Notes: generated by a model not told the origin, from the letters alone. DNA of 64,000 bases from Bacillota bacterium (GCA_023412215.1 JAEYNX010000025.1:124001-188000); one strand, 5' to 3'; positions 52,435 to 61,788 are shown, counted from the first letter of the stretch. Translations and numbers: made by a program.

Positions 52435-53431
52435 CCTTTCCACCCTTGGAAATGACGAGTTCACCATCCTCTTCGAGCTTTCTGATGATCGCGACGATGC
52501 GCTGCTGTGCCTCGTCCACATCGCGGATTCTCACATTGTGCAGGTACTCCATATCCGATTTGATGGTTTCGGCCATTCTCTGCGACATATTGGTGAAGAA
52601 GGCCTCGGTAACCTCCTCATTGGCACCTTTAAGCGCAATAACAAGGTCTTTGGAATCCACCTCGCGGATGAAGCGCTGAATAGAGATATTATCAAGCGAT
52701 GTGATGTCTTCGAATACAAACATCCGCTTGCGGATGTCGTCGGCCAGCTTCGGGTCTCTTCGCGTGAGCTCGTCGAAGATAAACTTCTCGGTGCCTCTGT
52801 CTACCTGATTTAAGATATCGGCGATATAGTTTACACCGCCGATCTCGGTGTAATCGATGGAAACAACCGAATCGAATTTTCGCTCAAGGACGCGCTCCAC
52901 GTTTTTAATAATCTCCGGGGAGGTTCTGTCCATGCGCGCGATGCGCTCTACCACGTCGATGCGCTTTTCTTTGGGCAGCTCCGAGATCACCGTGGAGGCC
53001 TGATCCGAACGCGCATAGGAGAGGATGAGTGCTATGGTTTGCGGGTGCTCGTTTTGAATGATTGCCAAAAGGTTTTTATAATCGGCCTTGCGCACAAACT
53101 CAAATGCCTTGGTGCGCAGCGAGCGGGTCACCCTGTCTAACAGGTTGGAGGCAGTCTGCGCGCCGAAGGCCTTTTCGAGAACGTTCTTCGCGTAATCCAA
53201 TCCGCCCTCGGTAATAACCTTTTGGGTGAGGCAGAGGCCGTAAAAATCACTTAATATCTGTTCAAGGTCCTCGGCGTCCAGCCGATATAAGCGCGCAATC
53301 TCATAGGTAAGCTCCTCAACCTCGTCCTCGCGCATGTATTTATACACCTGCGAGGCGTTTTCCGCACCCATGGCGATGATAACTGCGGCGGCCTTCTGTT
53401 TGGGAGAAATTCTGCTCTTAGTAGTGGCCAT
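52418..53431 (-). CDS. fliG: FliG, motor torque/switch protein
   Basis: This 337-residue C-ring protein has the three armadillo-type domains. Landmarks are SPKQKAAAVIIAMGAENASQVYKYM at the start, ELPKEKRIDVVERIARM in the middle (EHPQ motif in IIQNEHPQTIALILSY), and the charged torque helix near 280-310 (RRDPKLADDIRKRMFVFEDI, DSKDLVIALKG). It overlaps fliF by 14 bp and fliH by 17 bp, so translation is coupled. Confidence 0.96.
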   Translation of the reverse strand: MATTKSRISPKQKAAAVIIAMGAENASQVYKYMREDEVEELTYEIARLYRLDAEDLEQILSDFYGLCLTQKVITEGGLDYAKNVLEKAFGAQTASNLLDRVTRSLRTKAFEFVRKADYKNLLAIIQNEHPQTIALILSYARSDQASTVISELPKEKRIDVVERIARMDRTSPEIIKNVERVLERKFDSVVSIDYTEIGGVNYIADILNQVDRGTEKFIFDELTRRDPKLADDIRKRMFVFEDITSLDNISIQRFIREVDSKDLVIALKGANEEVTEAFFTNMSQRMAETIKSDMEYLHNVRIRDVDEAQQRIVAIIRKLEEDGELVISKGGKDDIIA

Positions 53432-55004
53432 CTTCTTCCTCTCCCTTCAGCCATGTTCTTAGCAGCTGCGCTGCGATATCCGGGTTCTCGTTCGAGAAGG
53501 TTTGTATCTCCCGTTTAAGCGCCATCTCTTTGGTTTCGGAGACTTCAAGCTTCGCAACCCCCAAGTCAGGTTTTGGCTGCGGCGCCGCGGGCTTGCCGAA
53601 ATACTGGTTGATATCCTGTATCTGCGCATCCCCTGCCGCCACCATATCCATCAAATCACGCTTGCGTTTGTGGTTGCGGACTAAGAGGGAGATAACCACA
53701 ATCAGCAAGACAACAAGGGTAAGCCCTGCGCCGCCCGCAATCAACAGCATATTGGTATTGAGCTGCGGGGTGATAATGCTCTTATCCTGGAATTTCATAT
53801 TGACGATATTCACATTGGTGGCGTCTACGCCCGCCGCCATGGCAACGGCGCTTTGAAGGCTGGTGCGCTCCTCGTCGGTCATCACCTCACGGTTGATCAT
53901 CACCGAGATGGTGATGGCCTTGCGCTCGGCACCGTTTTTCTCTTTTTGTGTTTTAATATAGCTGACGAGATAATCGACACTGCGCGCGCCGCTGGAGCTT
54001 TCGCCGCCGGCTGTCGCATCCACGCTGGGGTAGGTGGGCACTTCGGCGTTGTTTTCAACCCCGGCTACACCGCCGTTGTTATCCGGCCCCGTCTCCTGTG
54101 AAGAGCTGGTGTCCTCGTGGCTGATGACACCGCCCTGATCAGTCGAGGGCAGGTAGCTCATCTCTTCCGAGATCATCTTGTCATAGTCCAGCACCGCGGT
54201 AACGGCAACCGATACATTGTCGGTACCGAACGGCCCTTTGAGAATATCGATGGCCTTCTGCTTCAAGCTGTCCTCTACCTGACGCTCATAGGAGAGCTTT
54301 AGTTTGTTATCGGAGCCGTCGCCGTATTCGTCATCGCCCGAGGTGAGCAGCTTTCCGTCATTATCCACCACCGATACGTTCTCTGTGGTAAGGCCCGGTA
54401 CGCCGTAGGCAATCAGCGATTCAATGCCCTTTACCTGTACGGGCGTAAGTGTATAGCCCGCAAACATATCCACCTTCGCGGAAGCCTTGGTATCCACCTT
54501 TTCGCTTGCGAGCACAAACTGGTTGTCATCTGACATCGCAATGTTTACACTGGCATCTTTAACACCCGGAATGGTCTTAATGGCGGAGCGGATATTCTCC
54601 TCCGTCTGGAAACGAAGGTATTGGTTCTTTTCAAATTCAGTGCTGGTAAAGCCGACCTGTGCTGCAAAAATGCCGTAGTTGACGGAATCTTTGGGGTAAC
54701 CGGCGATGGAGAGGTTCATGAGAACCTCCGATTCGTCCTTTTTAGGCACCTTAATAACCCCGCCGTTTTCCACCCGCACGTCGATATTCATCTCTTGCAG
54801 CATCGAGACGATCTCACTGCTTTCAGCAGCTTCGGCACCACTGGAAATCACTACATAGGAATCTATATTGAGTATTACTGAAAGCGCGACAGCAAGTACG
54901 ACCGCCCCGCCAAGTATTGAGAAAAATATTGTTTTTTGCTTCTTACTCTGCTTCTTCCAAAACTCTTGGGCCGCAGTAAGCATCTTTTTAAGCTGTTCTT
55001 CCAT
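53418..55004 (-). CDS. fliF: FliF, MS-ring protein
   Basis: This 528-residue protein has two membrane helices (about residues 27-46 and 430-452) bracketing the periplasm-facing ring domains. Landmarks are DVRVENGGVIKVPKKDESEVLMNLSIAGYP and KNQYLRFQTEENIRSAIKTIPGVKDASVNI. The C-terminus is the FliG-binding part, ending NENPDIAAQLLRTWLKGEEEDGHY. An acidic Ser/Gly-rich loop near 290-340 is disordered. It is the first platform of the basal body. Confidence 0.96.
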   Translation of the reverse strand: MEEQLKKMLTAAQEFWKKQSKKQKTIFFSILGGAVVLAVALSVILNIDSYVVISSGAEAAESSEIVSMLQEMNIDVRVENGGVIKVPKKDESEVLMNLSIAGYPKDSVNYGIFAAQVGFTSTEFEKNQYLRFQTEENIRSAIKTIPGVKDASVNIAMSDDNQFVLASEKVDTKASAKVDMFAGYTLTPVQVKGIESLIAYGVPGLTTENVSVVDNDGKLLTSGDDEYGDGSDNKLKLSYERQVEDSLKQKAIDILKGPFGTDNVSVAVTAVLDYDKMISEEMSYLPSTDQGGVISHEDTSSSQETGPDNNGGVAGVENNAEVPTYPSVDATAGGESSSGARSVDYLVSYIKTQKEKNGAERKAITISVMINREVMTDEERTSLQSAVAMAAGVDATNVNIVNMKFQDKSIITPQLNTNMLLIAGGAGLTLVVLLIVVISLLVRNHKRKRDLMDMVAAGDAQIQDINQYFGKPAAPQPKPDLGVAKLEVSETKEMALKREIQTFSNENPDIAAQLLRTWLKGEEEDGHY

Positions 55005-55057
55005 ATGCGTTCTCCAACTGTTTCATAAGATACCATATTAAACGGTATGGGGTATCG

Positions 55058-55372
55058 CTATATACCCATGTTCATGATTTCTTTGTAGCTGTCGAGTACC
55101 TTATTCCGTACCGATTGCAGCAGTTCAATTGAAAGCAAGGCTTTTTGCTGATTGATCTGCAGGTTCGCGAGATCATCGGTTTGCCCGAGCGCAAGATTAT
55201 AGGCGTCCGCATTCTCCGCGGCGCTTGTCTCTTTCACGTTATTGATTGCGTCCTGCAGAACACTTGAAAACGAGAACTGCTCCTGCGAAGCGGCCTGAGC
55301 AGGCTTCTGCACCAAGCCAAGCTCAGAAATGCCGCCGATGGGTGTGATGGGCGTAATAGGAACAATAAACAT
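55058..55372 (-). CDS. fliE: FliE, hook-basal body junction protein
   Basis: This 104-residue protein joins MS ring and rod. The family pattern is present: FSSVLQDAINNVKETSAAENADAYNLALGQTDDLANLQINQQKALLSIELLQSVRNKVLDSYKEIMNMGI. It lies between flgC and fliF. Confidence 0.94.
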   Translation of the reverse strand: MFIVPITPITPIGGISELGLVQKPAQAASQEQFSFSSVLQDAINNVKETSAAENADAYNLALGQTDDLANLQINQQKALLSIELLQSVRNKVLDSYKEIMNMGI

Positions 55373-55395
55373 AAGCGATTCTACCAGCCTTTCTC

Positions 55396-55833
55396 TTATC
55401 TGCCGATGTTCAGTGCGGACATCGCCATCGATTTAATGGCGTTAAACGCCGTGAGGCTTGCGTCATACGCGCTGGATGCCGCCATTAAGTCGACCATCTC
55501 TTCGGTTGTATTTACATTTGGCATCATCACGTATCCGTTTTCATCCGCGTCCGGATGCTTTGGGTTATAAACCGGCGTGAACGGAGTTGTATCCTCCACA
55601 ACCTCACGAACTCTCACCCCGCCCAACGCAGAGCCTTGCATCTTGTCCGCCAGCACATTTTCAAAAGACGAATTCTTCTGTTCTTCCAGTACAACCAGCT
55701 TTCTTCTGTACGGGCCGCCCTCTGTGGTTTTGGTGGTAGTGGAGTTTGCTATATTCTGTGAGATAATGTCCATGCGAAACCGTTGCGCCGTTAAAGCGGA
55801 ACCGGCTATGTTCAGCGAACCTAAAAACGACAT
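55396..55833 (-). CDS. flgC: FlgC, proximal rod protein
   Basis: This 145-residue rod protein begins SFLGSLNIAGSALTAQRFRMDIISQNIANSTTT and ends with the partner helix NTTEEMVDLMAASSAYDASLTAFNAIKSMAMSALNIGR. It lies between flgB and fliE, as usual. Confidence 0.95.
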   Translation of the reverse strand: MSFLGSLNIAGSALTAQRFRMDIISQNIANSTTTKTTEGGPYRRKLVVLEEQKNSSFENVLADKMQGSALGGVRVREVVEDTTPFTPVYNPKHPDADENGYVMMPNVNTTEEMVDLMAASSAYDASLTAFNAIKSMAMSALNIGR

Positions 55834-55870
55834 GCTGTCCCCTCTTTTCTCTTTAATCTTGCGTTAAAAA

Positions 55871-56239
55871 CTATTTTCTGCCCTCGGTGATGACATGCTC
55901 AAGGCTGTTAAACCTGTAGCTGATCTTGCTTTGCAGATATTCGTATTCTATCTGCGCCCGTGCGAGCTCGATATTTTCTTTTTCGGTGTCGACATTGTTG
56001 CCGTCTTCACGCAGCGATGTGGCGTCATCCTCTTTTACCACAGCCTGAATCTGGGGCTGTGGCTTGCCGTCCGGGGAACCGGTAAGGCTTTGATAGACGG
56101 TTTGAAAATCAACATACTTTGCCTTATAGCCCGGGGTTTCTTCGTTTGCGATGTTCTGAAGCGTAACCATTTGCTTCAGCCACACCGCGTTAATGCTCTG
56201 ATTAAGCAGGTTAAAGGACGTTCCACTTAATAAGTCCAC
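55871..56239 (-). CDS. flgB: FlgB, proximal rod protein
   Basis: This 122-residue rod protein has LLNQSINAVWLKQMVTLQNIANEETPGYKAKYVDF near its start and a C-terminal helix (IELARAQIEYEYLQSKISYRFNSLEHVITEGR). I chose GTG 56239, 7 bases after GGAGG; the frame can be extended to 56293 without a site. It is the first gene of the long minus-strand fla/che series. Confidence 0.93.
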   Translation of the reverse strand: MDLLSGTSFNLLNQSINAVWLKQMVTLQNIANEETPGYKAKYVDFQTVYQSLTGSPDGKPQPQIQAVVKEDDATSLREDGNNVDTEKENIELARAQIEYEYLQSKISYRFNSLEHVITEGRK

Positions 56240-56343
56240 TTTAATTCCTCCATTCAAGCTTCTGTTGTAATCTATGGCGTACATGCGCGGCAAGCGCTAT
56301 AGTTCAATATAAACAGCAGACGTAATATATTAATATTTTTAAT

Positions 56344-56373
56344 AGTATAGCTTATAATGCTAAAAAGCACCAA
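56344..56373 (-). promoter_or_regulatory. Candidate sigma-A promoter of the fla/che operon
   Basis: On the minus strand, TTGGTG (56373-56368) and TATACT (56349-56344) are 18 bp apart, leaving a leader of about 100 bases before flgB. The -35 box is only half-consensus, so confidence is modest. It is the best sigma-A-type candidate in the gap. Confidence 0.4.
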
Positions 56374-56727
56374 GACACCGGTTCTGTATAAAAGCCGGTA
56401 CCCTAGTGTTTTAAGTCAAACAGATACAGTTATTTTTGAGCTTCGAAAATGTTTCGCAAAAAATGAGCGGCGATAAAAAACAAGCAAGGTATGAACGCGA
56501 AAATTGTGATATCATAGCGGCCTCGTTATTGAAAAGATGAGTGTAAAATTGAGCAAAACACACTATATAGCAGAAATCAGGCGCTTTTTATATACTAAAT
56601 ATATGTTACACGAATTTTCCCTAAAAGTCAATAAAATACCTTATTATTATTAATAATTTGGGTATATATACAGAAAAATGTTGCAATGGATACCGTAAAG
56701 TTTTTTTGAATAAACCATGAAAAGGCC

Positions 56728-56754
56728 TAAAGTTTTTTGCCGTACTACCGATAA
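56728..56754 (+). promoter_or_regulatory. Sigma-28 (SigD) promoter of the flgM operon
   Basis: TAAA at 56728-56731 and CCGATAA at 56748-56754 are 16 bp apart, close to the Bacillus SigD consensus (TAAA, 14-16 bp, GCCGATAT). It lies about 100 bp before flgM on the same strand. SigD is encoded at 34781-35566. Confidence 0.85.
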
Positions 56755-56851
56755 GAACAATAAGAGTTGTTATGAGTTCTTACTGTTCTAGTCTTTTGGA
56801 TGATAGATTTTCTGCTGATGCGGGCCGCTTGAGCGGCGGAATGGAGCTTTT

Positions 56852-57154
56852 ATGGTTATCCAGCGTTTTGATGCCTCACAATTCTACAAAAGCTATGTGC
56901 CTGCCCCCAAAAGCGGCGAGAGCAAACCTGCCGACAGCAAGGCCGGAGCCGACAAGCTGGACAGGCTGGAGCTTTCTTCAAGCATCCCGCAGATGAGACA
57001 AGCGGCTCTTGCCGCTTCTATTAGCGCAGAGGTTCATGAAGACACCCCTGCGGAAAAGCTCAGTGCCATCAAGCAAAAAATAGCCGACGGCACCTATGAA
57101 GTTCCTGCCTCGGTTATTGCGGCCGCAATTCTGGGTGGTACAAAGTCTATCTGA
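56852..57154 (+). CDS. flgM: FlgM, anti-sigma-28 factor
   Basis: This 100-residue protein binds SigD until it is exported after hook completion. The N-terminal part is polar and disordered (KSYVPAPKSGESKPADSKAGADKLDRLE). The C-terminal SigD-binding part reads LAASISAEVHEDTPAEKLSAIKQKIADGTYEVPASVIAAAILG. It is first in the late operon and is under SigD itself, a negative feedback loop. GGAG lies upstream of ATG 56852. Confidence 0.92.
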   Translation: MVIQRFDASQFYKSYVPAPKSGESKPADSKAGADKLDRLELSSSIPQMRQAALAASISAEVHEDTPAEKLSAIKQKIADGTYEVPASVIAAAILGGTKSI

Positions 57155-57176
57155 CTTGGCAAAGGAGCGATCAGCT

Positions 57177-57659
57177 ATGAGTAAACTGGATGTTTTTTAT
57201 CCTGTGCTGGACGATTGCATAGCCCTTTACACCAACATGCTGGAGTTTGAAAACTCCAAGTATACGGTGATTGTTCAAAAGGATATCACCAGCTTGGAAG
57301 AGATGTTGAAGGTTGAACAGGCATTGATTATGAAATCTGGTGTGCTGGAGAAACGCAGGGTTTCCACACAGGCTGAGCTGGGATTTGACGGCTACACCCT
57401 ACTCGAAATGGCCGAACAGCTGGATACCGATAATCGCAGCCGCCTGCTCATCTACCGTGAGAAGCTGCTCGAACAGCTAAACGCCATAAAGTCCGTCAAC
57501 AGCAAAAGCATGCAGATTCTCAATGACCGGCTCAGAACAACCGAGCGGCGGCTGGAGCTTTCGGGCTATGTGCAGGATATGCACACCTACAACGGCGCCG
57601 GAACAGTCGCCGAAAACAATGACGGTATCAACAAAAGCTTGATCAGTAAATCGATATAA
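57177..57659 (+). CDS. flgN: FlgN, chaperone for FlgK/FlgL
   Basis: This 160-residue all-helical protein (MSKLDVFYPVLDDCIALYTNMLEFENSKYTVIVQKDITSLEEMLKVEQALIMK) fits the FlgN family. It keeps the hook-filament junction proteins, whose genes follow, ready for export. I chose ATG 57177 after AAAGGAG; the earlier frame start overlaps flgM. Confidence 0.9.
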   Translation: MSKLDVFYPVLDDCIALYTNMLEFENSKYTVIVQKDITSLEEMLKVEQALIMKSGVLEKRRVSTQAELGFDGYTLLEMAEQLDTDNRSRLLIYREKLLEQLNAIKSVNSKSMQILNDRLRTTERRLELSGYVQDMHTYNGAGTVAENNDGINKSLISKSI

Positions 57660-57737
57660 AGCGGCTTACCCGCCGCATGCAATAGACAGCAAACGATTAG
57701 CCATGCCGCATAAGGCGGCAGAAGGGAGCTTTCTTCT

Positions 57738-59285
57738 ATGCGTCCGACATTTTTAGGTTTTGAGGCCGCCAGATCCGGCTTAGTTGCAAGCCAGAAGGCA
57801 TTGGATATTACGGGGAACAATGTCGCAAATATGGATACCGAGGGCTACACCCGTCAGCGTGTGGACCTTGTTTCGGTAAGTATCTCGGGCTCAAACAACC
57901 GTTATGCCAACAGCCTGATGGCGGGGGCCGGTGTTTATATCGTAGGCGTGAGCCAGGTGCGCGACCCGTACCTGGATGCGCGCTACCGGGAACAGTCGTC
58001 CTACCTTGGCGACCTCGCGACACAGCTCACCGCTTATACAGACATGGAAAACCTGTTTGACGATGTCACCTCTTCCGGTTTGCAGGACGCTATGACAAAG
58101 TTCATGGGGCAGCTGCAGGATCTTTCCAATAATTCAGAAAAGCCGGAAAATGCAAACTCTGTGCTCACCGCAGCCAAAAATATGGTACAGCTTATCAACT
58201 CCTACAATTCCAAGCTCGACCAGATTGCAAAGCAGAACCAGACCGGCCTTGAGATTGGTGTGCAGAACGTCAATTCGATCCTTGAAAAATTGGCCTCCTT
58301 AAATACACAGATCAAGGATGCCTGTCTTGCCAACACCACGATCGACCCGACAACCGGCGAGCGCCGCATGCTCGGCCCTTACGGCCCGAACGAGCTTTTC
58401 GATGACCGTAACCTGCTGCTTGACCAGCTTTCGGCTTACGGAGAAGTGGATGTAAAAAGCGAGAGCGACGGTACCATAACGCTTAACTTTGCCGGAACCG
58501 AGGTTTTGAAAGGCAGCAAATACGATACGCTAAACCTCTCGCAGGATGCCTCGGGCAGCAATGTACTAGAGTGGTCACGTTCCAAGGAGACTTTTAAAGC
58601 GGAAGCCGGAGCAATCAAGGCGTATGTCAATGTGCTGAACGGCAAGGGCGGTTACGCTGTGGGAGGTGAAAACTCCTACGAAGGCATCGGGTACTATCGT
58701 GAAGTTTTAAACTCCTTTGCCGACACCGTTGCCACTGAATTTAATAAGGCCAACACCTTTACCGATAGTGACGGTGCAGTGCACGGCGGTGATCTGTTCT
58801 CTAAATCAAACCCCGCGGACCTAATTTTTACAGCCAAAAACCTGCGCATCTCCGACGCTTGGATGGAAAACTCGCAGTATATTTTAATGTCAAATACCAC
58901 CACCGAAGGTGAACTGGATACCTCAAACCTGCAAAAGATGATTAAGATGTTTGATGAGTCTTTTACATTCAAGAGTACTACCACGAAGCCGGATGGTACC
59001 CCCACCTACACAGAGTTTTCTGGAACCTTCGAAGGATATTTGACACATTTTCAAAATAAACTCGGCAATCAAACGGGGTACATCAAAGGCACCTACGAAT
59101 CGACCACCAGCGTCGCAACCGATCTGTTGGATATGCGCGATTCTATTTCGGCGGTTTCTGAGAATGAGGAAGCCGTAAATATGATGAAATATCAAAAATC
59201 CTATAACGCGGCCGCCCGTGTGATTACGGCAATGGACGAGGTACTGGACGTACTGATTAACAAAATGGGCCGTGTTGGACTGTAA
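57738..59285 (+). CDS. flgK: FlgK, hook-filament junction protein 1
   Basis: This 515-residue protein has the N-terminal motif FEAARSGLVASQKALDITGNNVANMDTEGYTRQRVDL and C-terminal helix (LDMRDSISAVSENEEAVNMMKYQKSYNAAARVITAMDEVLDVLINKMGRVGL). The middle is beta-rich. It follows flgN; the 78-bp spacer has two GCGGC hairpins and an AAGGGAG site. Confidence 0.95.
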   Translation: MRPTFLGFEAARSGLVASQKALDITGNNVANMDTEGYTRQRVDLVSVSISGSNNRYANSLMAGAGVYIVGVSQVRDPYLDARYREQSSYLGDLATQLTAYTDMENLFDDVTSSGLQDAMTKFMGQLQDLSNNSEKPENANSVLTAAKNMVQLINSYNSKLDQIAKQNQTGLEIGVQNVNSILEKLASLNTQIKDACLANTTIDPTTGERRMLGPYGPNELFDDRNLLLDQLSAYGEVDVKSESDGTITLNFAGTEVLKGSKYDTLNLSQDASGSNVLEWSRSKETFKAEAGAIKAYVNVLNGKGGYAVGGENSYEGIGYYREVLNSFADTVATEFNKANTFTDSDGAVHGGDLFSKSNPADLIFTAKNLRISDAWMENSQYILMSNTTTEGELDTSNLQKMIKMFDESFTFKSTTTKPDGTPTYTEFSGTFEGYLTHFQNKLGNQTGYIKGTYESTTSVATDLLDMRDSISAVSENEEAVNMMKYQKSYNAAARVITAMDEVLDVLINKMGRVGL

Positions 59286-59362
59286 CAGATATATAAAGGT
59301 TCGTTTGACCTTTACATTGTTTAGTACTGCAACCGTAATAATTACCTGTGGAGGTTACTGCT

Positions 59363-60349
59363 ATGAGAGTACCGGGAAGCATCACGACAAGAAGATATCT
59401 GAATAACTACAATCTCAGCCTTGAACGCATGAATAAGCTGACCGAGCAGGTCACCTCCTGGAGAAAGTTTGACAAGGTTTCGGACGACCCTGCCGCGGCC
59501 GCCAAGGCTTTTTTGGTGCGGCGCCAGCTTGCGAGAATCGATATGTACCAGTCCAACCTCAAGAGCTCCAAAGACCTTCTCTCTTCTGCCGAAACCTCCG
59601 CAACCAAGGTGGGCAACAGCATCAAGCTCGCTTCCACCACCCTCTTAAAGGTGGTAAACGGGACCAATAACGATAGTAAAGAAGTGTTGGCTCAGCAACT
59701 TGAAAACTACCGCGACGAGATTATTAAAACCATGAACAATAACTTCGGCGGACGCTTTCTTTTCGGCGGAACCAGCAACGAAGCCCCTTTTTCGCTGGAT
59801 GCGAACGGTAAACTGCTGTTTAACGGCGAGCCGGTCTCTACCGCAACCTCTGCTTCGGACTTTCCCCAAAACAAGGATGTGTTCATCGACATCGGTCTTG
59901 GCATGGAGTTTGACCCTGTAACGCACGACATCGACCCTCAGACAGCGCTGAAGATATCCACCTCGGGTGTGGATTTTTTAGGGTTTGGTACCGACGCTAA
60001 CGGCCTTGAGAACAATATCTGTGATGCGCTTACCACGGTAGCCAATATGCTGCGGGAACCTAATCCCGATTTGGATCTTTGCAGGAAGTATGTAGATAAG
60101 TTCGAGGAACAGCGCTCCCGTGTATTTACCAGTGTGGCCGACATCGGCAACCGCATCAGCTACATTGACTATAACATCAGCAGACTGGAATCGGATACAC
60201 TGACACTGCAGGAAACCCAAAACAATATTGAAACCATCAACCCCGCGGAAGCTATTACAGAGCTTAAAACCGCCGAGACTACCTATAAGGCATGCCTGCA
60301 GATCGGGCCCAGATTGATACAAAACTCTTTGTTTGATTATTTACGTTAA
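59363..60349 (+). CDS. flgL: FlgL, hook-filament junction protein 2
   Basis: This 328-residue protein has a flagellin-like start (MRVPGSITTRRYLNNYNLSLERMNKLTEQVTSWRKFDKVSDDPAAAAKAF) and end (ETINPAEAITELKTAETTYKACLQIGPRLIQNSLFDYLR). I chose ATG 59363 with GGAGG 8 bases upstream rather than an in-frame GTG five codons earlier. It follows flgK. Confidence 0.94.
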   Translation: MRVPGSITTRRYLNNYNLSLERMNKLTEQVTSWRKFDKVSDDPAAAAKAFLVRRQLARIDMYQSNLKSSKDLLSSAETSATKVGNSIKLASTTLLKVVNGTNNDSKEVLAQQLENYRDEIIKTMNNNFGGRFLFGGTSNEAPFSLDANGKLLFNGEPVSTATSASDFPQNKDVFIDIGLGMEFDPVTHDIDPQTALKISTSGVDFLGFGTDANGLENNICDALTTVANMLREPNPDLDLCRKYVDKFEEQRSRVFTSVADIGNRISYIDYNISRLESDTLTLQETQNNIETINPAEAITELKTAETTYKACLQIGPRLIQNSLFDYLR

Positions 60350-60378
60350 TTTTTAGTCTATAATAGAGTGGTGGTATT

Positions 60379-61002
60379 ATGCAGCTGATTAAAATCACGA
60401 CGGTTCCCATCTCCATTGAGCTGAAAACCTCAAAGGCACAGCTGAAAAATTCGTCGCCTGAAGACAGCTTCGGGATACCAAAGTTATCAATATCCCACGA
60501 AAAGGGCGGGTTTAAGATTACATCCGACCCTATCAAGGTGCGCATTGATACGCTGGAAACCAAGAAGAGCATCGGTATTCTGACCGCGCAGGATTCTATC
60601 TTAAAATCCGCGCAGGACGGTATCAAGATTGCCTACGAGGCGACGGCGCGCTATGCGGATGAGGGCAACTATCTGGCAGACACCCCTGCAAGCCAGAACC
60701 CTATCCCCGAAATCGCAAAAAAGTATTTTAATCGCGACATTCAAACCATGCTGGCGTTCATTCCTTCGCAGGAACCGAATATCAGTTGGGATGGCGGCAC
60801 CCTGAATATTCAGTACGACGCCGACAAGCTGAACATCGACTGGGATTCGGCGCACCCGGAGTTTGAGTTTATACCACCAAAGATTGAGCTTACCGTTCTT
60901 GAGCGCCCCTCGGTGATTATCGAGTATCTCGGCGGGCCTATCTATGTACCCCCGAGCGCGAACCCGAACTATGAACCCTCTTCTTTTGACGCAATGGCAT
61001 AA
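60379..61002 (+). CDS. DUF6470/YviE-type flagellar operon protein
   Basis: This 207-residue protein lies between flgL and fliW, as YviE does in Bacillus. The N-terminal half begins MQLIKITTVPISIELKTSKAQLK and is beta-rich. The second half has repeated WD-type strands (PNISWDGGTLNIQYDADKLNIDWD) and ends in a Pro-rich tail. Function unknown. The similar position in many Firmicutes suggests a role in filament assembly. Confidence 0.85.
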   Translation: MQLIKITTVPISIELKTSKAQLKNSSPEDSFGIPKLSISHEKGGFKITSDPIKVRIDTLETKKSIGILTAQDSILKSAQDGIKIAYEATARYADEGNYLADTPASQNPIPEIAKKYFNRDIQTMLAFIPSQEPNISWDGGTLNIQYDADKLNIDWDSAHPEFEFIPPKIELTVLERPSVIIEYLGGPIYVPPSANPNYEPSSFDAMA

Positions 61003-61025
61003 AGTATGCTATCATATCTATAGAA

Positions 61026-61052
61026 AAAACGGTGCGTGCTCCGCACCGTTTT
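61026..61052 (+). terminator. Terminator-like hairpin before fliW
   Basis: A perfect 11-bp stem (AAAACGGTGCG with CGCACCGTTTT) and 5-base loop, but the T run is only the four bases of the stem. It may weaken read-through from flgL into fliW-csrA, or protect the mRNA. Confidence 0.55.
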
Positions 61053-61085
61053 ATAGTATTAGATTATGGCAGGGAGCTGAACAGA

Positions 61086-61520
61086 ATGGTAATAGCCACC
61101 AGAGACTTTGGCGAGCTCGAGATAAACGAAAAGGATATTCTTGTTTTCCCAAAAGGCATCCTCGCGTTTGAACACCAAACTCGCTATGTACTCATTCACT
61201 ACCCCAATGAGGATATCGCCCCCATGTGGCTGCAGTCGGTAGACGACAGCTCGCTTTGCTTTATCGTGTTTGACCCATTTTTATATGCCCACGATTACAC
61301 TCCTAGCATCCCGGCGAACGACTATGCCGAACTGGGTGCCGAAAGCCGCGAAGACCTGCGATATCTGGTGATTTCAGTGATCCCGGACGATATGAAAAAT
61401 ACCACGGTCAACTTAAAGAGCCCTATCATTATCAATATAAAGAACAATCGCGCCATTCAGTCCATTTTAGATGCGGACTACCCGGTTCGCTATCCCCTGT
61501 TTACAGAAAAGGGGGCGTAA
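61086..61520 (+). CDS. fliW: FliW, flagellin-binding assembly factor
   Basis: This 144-residue protein binds flagellin and CsrA, releasing CsrA from flagellin mRNA when flagellin is free. The family pattern is plain: ELEINEKDILVFPKGILAFEHQTRYVLI and QSVDDSSLCFIVFDPFL. I chose ATG 61086 after GGGAG; earlier codons form part of a hairpin. It overlaps nothing and is 3 bp before csrA. Confidence 0.94.
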   Translation: MVIATRDFGELEINEKDILVFPKGILAFEHQTRYVLIHYPNEDIAPMWLQSVDDSSLCFIVFDPFLYAHDYTPSIPANDYAELGAESREDLRYLVISVIPDDMKNTTVNLKSPIIINIKNNRAIQSILDADYPVRYPLFTEKGA

Positions 61521-61523
61521 ACC

Positions 61524-61763
61524 ATGCTTGTCATCTCCAGAAAGATCAACGAAGGCATCGTGATCGGCGACAATATTGAATTGATTATCGTTGATGTATC
61601 CGGCGATAAGGTGAAAATAGGCATCAATGCCCCGCGTGAGATACGTGTGGTGCGCCACGAGCTGCTTCAAACCGAGCAGCTAAACCGCGAGGCTGCGGCA
61701 CCCAAGGCAACCGTTGTACCCAAGGAGCTCATCAGCATGTTTGGGAAGCCGCCCCAACAATAA
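61524..61763 (+). CDS. csrA: CsrA, RNA-binding translational regulator
   Basis: This 79-residue protein begins MLVISRKINEGIVIGDNIELIIVDVSGDKVKIGINAPREIRVVRHEL, the standard CsrA fold with the RNA-binding Arg-containing strand. It has a Pro/Ala-rich tail. It represses flagellin translation unless FliW sequesters it. It closes the late flagellar operon. Confidence 0.95.
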   Translation: MLVISRKINEGIVIGDNIELIIVDVSGDKVKIGINAPREIRVVRHELLQTEQLNREAAAPKATVVPKELISMFGKPPQQ

Positions 61764-61788
61764 GGCTGCTCCCGTTTCGTACGCGCCT

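Larger units (their letters stand above)
56240..56851. promoter_or_regulatory. Divergent control region between flgB and flgM
   Basis: This AT-rich 612-bp stretch lies between the two main flagellar operons. On the minus strand TTGGTG and TATACT (18-bp spacer, 56344-56373) form a candidate sigma-A promoter for flgB, and a CCGG-type hairpin lies near 56380-56400. On the plus strand a sigma-28 promoter lies at 56728-56754. The plus-strand leader (about 90 bases) contains a GCCGC/GCGGC hairpin near 56823-56838. I see no gene or known riboswitch in the remaining 300 bp. Confidence 0.6.

Noticed and set aside
56240..56851. c-di-GMP or other riboswitch in the flagellar control region
   Set aside because: I looked for the GEMM-type core and found no matching conserved elements; only simple hairpins and promoter boxes are present.
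56772..56996. Plus-strand frame of 74 codons overlapping flgM
   Set aside because: It overlaps flgM in another frame and lacks a ribosome binding site; flgM shows the conserved anti-sigma C-terminus.
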